Positions 6,450-12,196 of a stretch of 12,196 bases of DNA are shown piece after piece. The notes beneath the pieces were generated by a model. The model saw nothing but the letters and a program-made list of their open reading frames with translations, did no database searches and was not told the origin of the DNA. The DNA lies in the NCBI GenBank assembly GCA_946478755.1, contig CAMLDJ010000159.1, positions 1 through 12,196 on the forward strand, written 5' to 3'. How positions within the stretch are numbered: the first letter of the stretch is position 1; each line of letters begins with the position of its first letter. This DNA is from an uncultured Pedobacter sp. (GTDB taxonomy: Bacteria; Bacteroidota; Bacteroidia; Sphingobacteriales; Sphingobacteriaceae). The position numbers were made by a program, and so were the translations under genes.

Positions 6450-8078
6450 TTATTCTTTTGGAATGGTTATCGTTTCATTGCGTTCCCAGTTGGCTCTGAT
6501 AGACAGCTCTTTAGGTTCATTCCATATCTTTTCCGGCTGCCGTCCTAAGGCTACACTTCCGGTATCCCACTTACCGTTTTTATTGGTATCGTAGCTGATC
6601 CGAAGCCAGTATTTTCCCGCCCGGTAATTGGCGAACTTTACGGTAGTGTCCCTGGTAATCACGAGGGTGTTGACCACATTTTTGCCCTCGTTCAGCACAT
6701 CGAGAATATAGCTTTTGGCGGGCTCTGGTGGTACAATTTTTACAATCAGGGTTCCATAATCATCTCTGTTGGCCAGCTGGAAAGTCTTGGTGAATTCTTT
6801 ATTTTTGGTGTTAAAGATTGCCGTGAATGCTCCCGCTGCGAATTTAATATCATAGGTTTTCTTAGGCCTCCATGTATACCTGAAATAATAGGAGAGAAGG
6901 TCCGCGCTATCTTTGACCAGACTAAAACCACTACGTTCCACGGAGTCTTCCAACAGGCTGATCTTGCTCAGATCCGTACTTTCAATTGGAAAATTGAAGG
7001 TCAGTTTCAAAGGTTTATTTGGGTTTAGCATGCGGTTGTCTATATTGTCTGTCGCGCTAAGCACCCTGGTATAGGTTTCTTTTTTTCCTCTCAAAAAGTT
7101 GACTGTCTGCAGCGTTTTACCAGCGTCTTTAATGGCAATCTTTGTGGAGTCGAAACTGAGTTCTTTGAGCCAAACACGTAAGGAATCGTTATTTCTGCTA
7201 AATTTGATCAGTTTGCTTGCATCGAGTGAGGCCGGTTCTGTCACCGTTACTTCGGGCTTTATTAATTTTTGATTGAAAGACATGGTAATACTGCCATCGG
7301 TATTCAGCTTTTTATCAACGACCCTGAATGTAGTAGCATCCTCCTTAAAAATACCCAGATTTACATTGTTCAGGACCGAATCCAGTACAATCGAATCCTT
7401 TAAAAAGCCAATTTCATCCGTTGCCTGCTGATAGATCTTATCGCCACCTTTTTCCTTAAGTGCATAGATCTTATAGGTGTCTTTTCTTAAATTATTCAGG
7501 GCATAGTTACCGCTACTATCTGTTGTGGTAAATATAGAAGGCTTGCTTTTACCAAAGATGGTATCTCTTTTCAAGGGAAGGATGAAGACCAGGGCATCCA
7601 GCTCAGGCAAGCCCGTTACTGAATTGATCACTTTTCCTTTTATACTCAATGAATCGAGCTGAGGGCCGGTAGAGAAAACATAGGTGAAGTTTTTCACGAC
7701 ATTGCTTTCGTTAACATCGGCTATCGCTTTGCCAAAGTTCAGGGTATAGGTGGTATTCTTTTCAAGTGTATCCTGAATGCTGACCTCCAGTCTTTTTCCT
7801 TTCGTCTTTAAAATAGGCGGCCTTTCCATTTCGGGAGAAACAGAAAATTCTTTGAATTCATTCTGTATCTTGAAATACTCGTCGAATTCAACGACTATTT
7901 TTTTCGAGGTAAAATTGACGTTTAAATTTTTAGGGGTGATTTTTAAAATCTTTGGTGGGTCTGTATCCCGTGGTCCGCCCTGAGGTTGTTGTATGCTTGC
8001 ACAAGCAAAAAGCAGTACGCTGAGGAGAATCAGTGCAATAGAATTTGCTAATTTGTTTACGATTCGTTTTGTAACCAT
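6450..8078 (-). CDS. Lipoprotein with bacterial Ig-like domain (Big_5) and carboxypeptidase-regulatory-like domain
   Basis: The product has 542 residues. Residues 1-25 are a lipoprotein signal peptide (basic start, hydrophobic core, lipobox LLFA before Cys26). The mature start CASIQQPQGGPRDTDPP carries the GGP-x-D-x2-PP element common to this Bacteroidota family. Residues about 40-138 (ITPKNLNVNFTSKKIVVEFDEYF ... YTLNFGKAIADVNE ... FTYVFSTG) look like a Big_5 Ig-like domain (PF13205), here named from pattern. Residues about 144-215 (IKGKVINSVTG ... TTDSSGNYALNNLRKDTYKIYAL) resemble a carboxypeptidase-D regulatory-like beta-sandwich. Near the C-terminus, DTNKNGKWD (497-505) looks like a calcium-loop motif. 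Cys26 is not followed by an acidic surface-export signal, so a periplasm-facing lipoprotein is more likely than a surface one. The function is unknown. It lies downstream of mnmG after 143 bp. Confidence 0.85.
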   Translation of the reverse strand: MVTKRIVNKLANSIALILLSVLLFACASIQQPQGGPRDTDPPKILKITPKNLNVNFTSKKIVVEFDEYFKIQNEFKEFSVSPEMERPPILKTKGKRLEVSIQDTLEKNTTYTLNFGKAIADVNESNVVKNFTYVFSTGPQLDSLSIKGKVINSVTGLPELDALVFILPLKRDTIFGKSKPSIFTTTDSSGNYALNNLRKDTYKIYALKEKGGDKIYQQATDEIGFLKDSIVLDSVLNNVNLGIFKEDATTFRVVDKKLNTDGSITMSFNQKLIKPEVTVTEPASLDASKLIKFSRNNDSLRVWLKELSFDSTKIAIKDAGKTLQTVNFLRGKKETYTRVLSATDNIDNRMLNPNKPLKLTFNFPIESTDLSKISLLEDSVERSGFSLVKDSADLLSYYFRYTWRPKKTYDIKFAAGAFTAIFNTKNKEFTKTFQLANRDDYGTLIVKIVPPEPAKSYILDVLNEGKNVVNTLVITRDTTVKFANYRAGKYWLRISYDTNKNGKWDTGSVALGRQPEKIWNEPKELSIRANWERNETITIPKE

Positions 8079-8080
8079 TT

Positions 8081-8109
8081 ATATGCGTTCTGTTTGATTA
8101 ATATGCGTT
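8081..8109 (-). repeat. Direct repeat ATATGCGTT with 20-bp period upstream of the lipoprotein gene
   Basis: ATATGCGTT occurs at 8081-8089 and 8101-8109 on plus (AACGCATAT on the coding minus strand). The proximal copy ends 2 bp before the lipoprotein ATG. The spacing is about two helical turns, so same-face binding of a regulator is possible, but the nearer copy would sit in the translation start region. I do not recognise the motif. Confidence 0.4.
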
Positions 8110-8203
8110 TTGGACCAATATCATTCCGAAAAGCTAAAAGTGTCTTATATCTCATTTAAACAAGTCAGTTTTTAGATAGGGCATTTATTACCTAATCAAT
8201 TAT

Positions 8204-8235
8204 ATATCAGTATATTATATGTTATTTACTGATAT
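8204..8235 (-). other. 9-bp inverted repeat spanning the mnmG stop codon
   Basis: ATATCAGTA (8204-8212) and TACTGATAT (8227-8235) are perfect reverse complements around a 14-nt loop. One arm is formed by the last codons of mnmG, and the stop codon lies in the loop. The stem is AT-rich and is followed on the minus strand by A/T but no continuous T-run, so at most it is a weak or partial terminator between mnmG and the downstream lipoprotein gene. Confidence 0.45.
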
Positions 8236-10084
8236 GGACCATTAAAACTGAGATGTCCGATGGCGAAACGCCCGAAATTCTGGAAGCTTGGCCTAATGTT
8301 CTCGGTTTAATCTTTAATAATTTTTCCCGTGCCTCTTTTGATAAAGATACCAATTGTGAATAATCAAAATTCGGATTGATGTCTTTATCTTCCATCTTTT
8401 GCATTTTACTTACAATTTCCTGCTCTTTCTCAAAATAGCTTTCGTACTTGATCTTAATTTCAGCCTGCTCAATCGTTTCTTTGTCAAACTGATTTAACAA
8501 TTCATTAAAGGGATTGCTCACCTTTCTTACATCGTCGATGCCCACCTGTGGTCTGCTCAACAAACTAACTATTTTAACATTCTGATTCAGGACGCTGGTA
8601 CCAAGTTCTTCCAGCATGGCATTTGCGCTGTCCATTTCAATTCCTTGCTTTTTTGCAAAGGCAACAATTGCATCGGAGTTCGTTACTTTTTGGTTAACGA
8701 TGTCCATCCGCTCCTCACTGATCAATCCAAGTTTATAGCCGATAGGGGAGAGCCTGATGTCTGCGTTATCCTGACGCAATAACAGACGATGTTCGGCTCT
8801 TGAAGTGAACATTCTATAGGGTTCCTCTGTGCCTTTGGTCACCAGATCGTCTATCAAAACGCCTATATAAGACTCTGATCGCTTCATGATCAGCTCGTGT
8901 TGGTCGCTGACCTTCTGGTGAGCGTTGATTCCGGCGATAAAACCCTGACTAGCAGCTTCTTCGTAACCCGTTGTGCCGTTAATTTGTCCGGCAAAGAACA
9001 AATTGCTGATGAGTTTCGTTTCAAGGGTTAAAGACAGCTGGGTAGGTGGAAAATAGTCGTACTCTATGGCATACCCTGGCCTGAACATCTTTGCATTTTC
9101 GAAGCCTGGAATTTGTGTTAAGGCCCTATACTGAACGTCTTCAGGTAAGGAAGTAGAGAAACCATTTACATAGATCTCACAGGTATTCCAGCCTTCTGGC
9201 TCCACAAATATCTGGTGTCTTTCACGTTCAGCAAAGCGGTTAATTTTGTCTTCAATGGAAGGACAATACCTTGGTCCAAGTCCTTTGATACGTCCGGTAA
9301 ACATGGGTGATTTTTCGAATCCTTCCTTCAAAGTTTCATGAACATTTGCGTTGGTATAAGTAATCCAGCAGCAGCGTTGTTCTTTTGGAAGTGCTACATT
9401 TGTGTACGAAAAACGACCAGGATTTTCATCGCCCCACTGTTCTTCCATCACGCTATAATTTAGGGATCGGCCATCTATTCGGGGTGGGGTACCCGTCTTC
9501 ATTCGTCCAGCTTCGAATCCCAGTTCGGTGAGTTGTTCGGTTAAACCTGTTGCCGCTTTTTCACCAGTTCTTCCACCACCAAATTTTTTCTCTCCGATAT
9601 GGATAAGACCATTTAAAAAGGTGCCATTTGTAAGGACTACTGACTTTGCTTTTATCTCTACACCAATAGAAGTTTTGACGCCGACTACGGTATTATTTTT
9701 AATGATTAAACTGCTCACCATGTCTTGCCAGAAGTCAACATTAGGTGTACGCTCTAAAGCAAGTCGCCATTCCTCAGCAAACCTTTTTCTATCATTCTGC
9801 GTTCTTGGGCTCCACATTGCCGGGCCTTTCGAAAGGTTAAGCATGCGAAATTGCAGTGTTGTTTTATCGCTGATTATTCCGGAGTAGCCACCCATCGCAT
9901 CGATTTCACGAACGATCTGACCTTTCGCTACGCCACCCATTGCGGGGTTGCAACTCATCTGCGCAATGGTTTCCATGTTCATGGTGATCAACAAAACAGC
10001 TGATCCAAGGTTCGCTGCAGCGGCTGCAGCTTCACAGCCTGCATGGCCTGCACCTACGACGATTACATCATATTCTTTAAACAT
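8222..10084 (-). CDS. mnmG: tRNA uridine-5-carboxymethylaminomethyl modification enzyme MnmG
   Basis: MnmG (GidA) works with the GTPase MnmE to install carboxymethylaminomethyl groups at C5 of wobble uridine 34 in certain tRNAs, using FAD, NADH and methylene-tetrahydrofolate. The 620-residue product has the family's full length. Motifs seen are the FAD-binding [10 protein letters not shown] (11-20), [12 protein letters not shown] (44-55), [13 protein letters not shown] (169-181), [13 protein letters not shown] (195-207), [12 protein letters not shown] (270-281), [17 protein letters not shown] (365-381) and [21 protein letters not shown] (425-445). The C-terminal MnmE-interacting helical domain ends [21 protein letters not shown]. 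Cys45 and Cys274 are in the places of the two conserved catalytic-region cysteines. The ATG start is 18 bp after a pair of parS-like sites. It lies 240 bp downstream of the ABC-F gene. The identification is secure. Confidence 0.98.
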   Translation of the reverse strand: MFKEYDVIVVGAGHAGCEAAAAAANLGSAVLLITMNMETIAQMSCNPAMGGVAKGQIVREIDAMGGYSGIISDKTTLQFRMLNLSKGPAMWSPRTQNDRKRFAEEWRLALERTPNVDFWQDMVSSLIIKNNTVVGVKTSIGVEIKAKSVVLTNGTFLNGLIHIGEKKFGGGRTGEKAATGLTEQLTELGFEAGRMKTGTPPRIDGRSLNYSVMEEQWGDENPGRFSYTNVALPKEQRCCWITYTNANVHETLKEGFEKSPMFTGRIKGLGPRYCPSIEDKINRFAERERHQIFVEPEGWNTCEIYVNGFSTSLPEDVQYRALTQIPGFENAKMFRPGYAIEYDYFPPTQLSLTLETKLISNLFFAGQINGTTGYEEAASQGFIAGINAHQKVSDQHELIMKRSESYIGVLIDDLVTKGTEEPYRMFTSRAEHRLLLRQDNADIRLSPIGYKLGLISEERMDIVNQKVTNSDAIVAFAKKQGIEMDSANAMLEELGTSVLNQNVKIVSLLSRPQVGIDDVRKVSNPFNELLNQFDKETIEQAEIKIKYESYFEKEQEIVSKMQKMEDKDINPNFDYSQLVSLSKEAREKLLKIKPRTLGQASRISGVSPSDISVLMVHISK

Positions 10085-10102
10085 TTCGTCTTTTATTTTT
10101 AT

Positions 10103-10118
10103 TGTTTCACGTGGAACG
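10103..10118 (-). promoter_or_regulatory. parS: parS site 1 (ParB-binding sequence) upstream of mnmG
   Basis: On the minus strand this reads CGTTCCACGTGAAACA, 15 of 16 bases matching the widely conserved chromosomal parS sequence TGTTCCACGTGAAACA, and it contains the CACGTG core. ParB binds such sites near the replication origin and spreads to organise and segregate the chromosome. It lies 19-34 bp before the mnmG ATG. parA, parB and an origin are not in the window, so the function is inferred from the sequence. Confidence 0.82.
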
Positions 10119-10146
10119 TAGAAAATTTATTCTTGTTTTTCGGAAG

Positions 10147-10162
10147 CGTTCCACGTGAAACA
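10147..10162 (+). promoter_or_regulatory. parS: parS site 2, identical to site 1 and inverted
   Basis: On the plus strand this reads CGTTCCACGTGAAACA, exactly the same 16-mer as site 1 but facing the other way, separated by 28 bp (44 bp centre to centre). Together they are a 16-bp perfect inverted repeat. If transcribed they could also fold into a long stem with a 28-nt loop, and on the plus strand a T7 run follows shortly after. Two exact copies at this spacing make chance very unlikely. Confidence 0.82.
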
Positions 10163-10324
10163 TGTGTTTTTTTAATTCTATTCTTAGTCTTTATCTAGGT
10201 AATTATGCTTTATGTATACTGGGGAAGGGGATTGAATAGGGTCGGTATAAGGGCTTTAATTCAATCTGGCAATCATACTCTTCTTTTTCCAAATCCTCGT
10301 TTATTAACGGCACACAGATCAAGC
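10163..10324. other. Remaining ABC-F to mnmG gap
   Basis: Nothing certain is encoded. An 8-bp inverted repeat (GATTGAAT at 10230-10237, ATTCAATC at 10259-10266) has no T-run and is not a clear terminator for the ABC-F gene. A minus-strand frame at 10322-10203, starting at TTG or at GTG 10313, is open for up to 39 codons with protein-like composition (INEDLEKEEYDCQIELKPLY), but it has no ATG and matches nothing I recognise. I found no mnmG promoter matching TAnnTTTG. Confidence 0.4.
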
Positions 10325-12187
10325 TTATTGTTCAGAAAGCATCAACCAACGTTCTGTTGCTACTTCGAGTTCATTGTTTAATTTTTCTATCGATGCTGTA
10401 GTCGCTTGAAGCTCCAAATAGTTTGCACTGTCTATGTTAGATAGCGACAACGTTAAATTGGAAATTTCTTTTTCAACCGCAGCAATTCTTGATTCTAATT
10501 CTTCCAGTTCTCGTTGCTCTTTATAGCTGAGTTTTTTTGTAACAGGAGCGGGGATGGATGCAGTTACATTTTGCACCGGTTTCACTTCTGCTTTTTCCTT
10601 TGGTACGTCTAAGCTTAATCTGTATTCAGAATAGTTGCCATTGTAAATGGCAACTTCTCCATTGCCCTCCATGATGAACAATTGCTCACTCATTTTATCA
10701 AGCAGGTACCGATCATGAGAAACCAGAATCAAAACACCAGGAAAGTTCTCGAGGAATTCTTCCAGTACATTTAACGTGTCAATATCCAGATCGTTGGTTG
10801 GCTCATCGAGAATTAAGAAGTTTGGATTTTGCATCAACACCTTCATTAGGTGTAAACGCTTCTTTTCGCCACCACTTAATTTTTCTACCATCCCATGTTG
10901 TTTCTTAGGAGGGAACAAAAACAGGGTTAGAAGTTGCGAAGCAGAAATGGTTTGGCCGTCCGCCATTTTTATATATTCGGCATCAGATTTTACAATATCA
11001 ATTACGCGCTCTTTTTCATTGAAAGCCAAACCTCCTTGTTTGTAATATCCGTATACCGTGGTTTCGCCAGTGCTAACTTTTCCTTTTTCAGGCTGAAGGA
11101 AACCAGTGATAATGTTCAGCAGGGTAGACTTACCTGTACCATTTTTACCAGCTAAGCCGATTCGGTCTGCACGCTTAAATGTATAGCTAAAATCATTAAT
11201 GATATTTTTGCCATCGAAGGATTGACCGATGTGATCGAGCTCAAGGATCTTATTTCCCTGCCTCGACATTTTTACATTCAAGGTGACCTTTTGATTATCG
11301 GACCGCTGTTTGGTTTTGCTTTCTAAATCGTAAAAAGCATCTATCCTCGACTGAGATTTTGTTGTACGTGCCGCAGGCATTCTTCGCATCCATTCCAGTT
11401 CTTTCTTCAACAGATTTTTGTTTTTCTGGAAAGTGCTTTCGTCAGCCGCTTCCCGTTCTGATTTCTTTTCCAGGAAGTAGGCGTAGTTTCCATTGTAGTT
11501 ATAGATCTTGCCTCTGTCGAGTTCTACTATGGTGTTACAAACATTATCCAGGAAATAACGGTCGTGGGTAACCAGGAGCAAAGTCTTATTTCCGGAGGTC
11601 AGTAACTTCTCTAACCATTCGATGGTATCAATATCCAGGTGGTTGGTCGGCTCATCCAGCACATAGATCTCTGGATCTTCAATTAGCAATTTCGCCAAAG
11701 CCAGCCGTTTTTTCTGGCCGCCTGATAGGGTAGAGATTTTTTGTTGCAAATGGTTAATCCCCATTCTGCTCAGGATGGTTTTAATTTCGTGCTCATATTC
11801 CCAGGCGTTATGTTCACTCAGTTCTTCATACAAACGGTTTAATTTTTTTTCATCCGGATTGGGGTCCTCAATCAGTTCCTCATATTCTCTAATCAGTTGT
11901 TGTTGTTTATTTTCAAGTGAAAATATAAAGTCGCTGATTGAGTAACCCTCTGGGAATGAGGGCTCTTGGTCTAAAAATCCTATTTTTGTAGATTTATTCT
12001 TCACGATTTTTCCTTCTAAAGGAGAAAACCTTTCGGCAAGAAGTTTTAGTAAGGTGCTCTTTCCCGCACCATTAATTCCAACCAACGCTACGCGTTGCCC
12101 TGTCTGGATGCCCAGAGTTAAATTTTTGAATAGCCATTCATCATGATAAGCATGGCCTAAGTTTTCGGCTGCAATAAGTGTGCTCAA
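10325..12187 (-). CDS. ABC-F family ATP-binding protein, Uup-like
   Basis: This soluble protein has two ABC ATPase domains and no membrane segments, as in ABC-F proteins that act on ribosomes. Domain 1 has Walker A GINGAGKST (37-45), signature LSGGQKKRLALAKLL (154-168), Walker B YVLDEPTNHLDID (175-187) and the H-loop VTHDR (206-210). An interdomain linker (about 240-310, including WMRRMPAARTTKSQSRID) is the P-site tRNA interaction motif region. Domain 2 has GKNGTGKST (347-355), LSGGEKKRLHLMKVL (437-451), LILDEPTNDLDID (458-470) and VSHDR (489-493). Residues about 555-618 are a coiled coil, as in Uup. All catalytic motifs look intact. The start is uncertain: the TTG at 12187 gives 620 residues beginning MSTLIAAENLGHAY, close to the family start, but the frame stays open to the window edge with no ATG, so a start just outside is possible. 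A role in resistance is not indicated. Confidence 0.92.
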   Translation of the reverse strand: MSTLIAAENLGHAYHDEWLFKNLTLGIQTGQRVALVGINGAGKSTLLKLLAERFSPLEGKIVKNKSTKIGFLDQEPSFPEGYSISDFIFSLENKQQQLIREYEELIEDPNPDEKKLNRLYEELSEHNAWEYEHEIKTILSRMGINHLQQKISTLSGGQKKRLALAKLLIEDPEIYVLDEPTNHLDIDTIEWLEKLLTSGNKTLLLVTHDRYFLDNVCNTIVELDRGKIYNYNGNYAYFLEKKSEREAADESTFQKNKNLLKKELEWMRRMPAARTTKSQSRIDAFYDLESKTKQRSDNQKVTLNVKMSRQGNKILELDHIGQSFDGKNIINDFSYTFKRADRIGLAGKNGTGKSTLLNIITGFLQPEKGKVSTGETTVYGYYKQGGLAFNEKERVIDIVKSDAEYIKMADGQTISASQLLTLFLFPPKKQHGMVEKLSGGEKKRLHLMKVLMQNPNFLILDEPTNDLDIDTLNVLEEFLENFPGVLILVSHDRYLLDKMSEQLFIMEGNGEVAIYNGNYSEYRLSLDVPKEKAEVKPVQNVTASIPAPVTKKLSYKEQRELEELESRIAAVEKEISNLTLSLSNIDSANYLELQATTASIEKLNNELEVATERWLMLSEQ

Positions 12188-12196
12188 AGTCTGTGT

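Noticed and set aside
10119..10170. The parS inverted repeat plus T7 run as a plus-strand terminator
   Set aside because: No plus-strand gene lies upstream to terminate, and the arms are much better explained as parS sites.
10325..12187. An antibiotic-resistance ABC-F protein
   Set aside because: The C-terminal coiled coil and housekeeping neighbours fit the Uup-like branch better, and nothing here indicates a resistance subtype.

Overview
This 12.2 kb window looks like ordinary chromosome from a Bacteroidota bacterium, most likely Sphingobacteriaceae (Pedobacter-like). That placement is inferred from AT-rich DNA, the absence of Shine-Dalgarno-type leaders, and the typical Bacteroidota lipoprotein with a Big_5-type Ig domain and a C-x(6)-GGP-x-D-x(2)-PP start. 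No mobile element, CRISPR array, rRNA or tRNA was found.

Layout from left to right. (1) Positions 1-153, minus: the N-terminus of a YugP-type membrane zinc metallopeptidase, cut by the window edge and divergent from rmuC. (2) rmuC (392-1705, plus) converges on and overlaps by 6 bp with thiL (1700-2740, minus), which follows nadA (2783-3781, minus). (3) A 568-bp very AT-rich divergent gap separates nadA from nadB (4350-5936, plus). A gamma-carbonic-anhydrase-like protein (5940-6449, plus) follows nadB after 3 bp. (4) A minus-strand block follows: a Big_5 lipoprotein (6450-8078), mnmG/gidA (8222-10084) and a Uup-like ABC-F ATPase (10325 to about 12187).

How the genes connect. NadB oxidises L-aspartate to iminoaspartate and NadA condenses it with dihydroxyacetone phosphate to give quinolinate, so the two divergent genes supply the first two steps of de novo NAD synthesis. 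ThiL makes thiamine diphosphate. MnmG modifies wobble uridines of tRNAs, and the ABC-F protein probably acts on ribosomes, so the right part is translation-related.

The most notable non-coding signals are two. First, a pair of identical 16-bp parS (ParB-binding) sequences lies in inverted orientation just upstream of mnmG. Second, a strong intrinsic terminator for the lipoprotein gene is buried, antisense, inside the 3' end of the convergent carbonic-anhydrase-like gene. The nadA-nadB gap also carries a recurring near-palindromic motif (TTRTTAAYA) that could be an operator. I see no clearly novel multi-gene system here.
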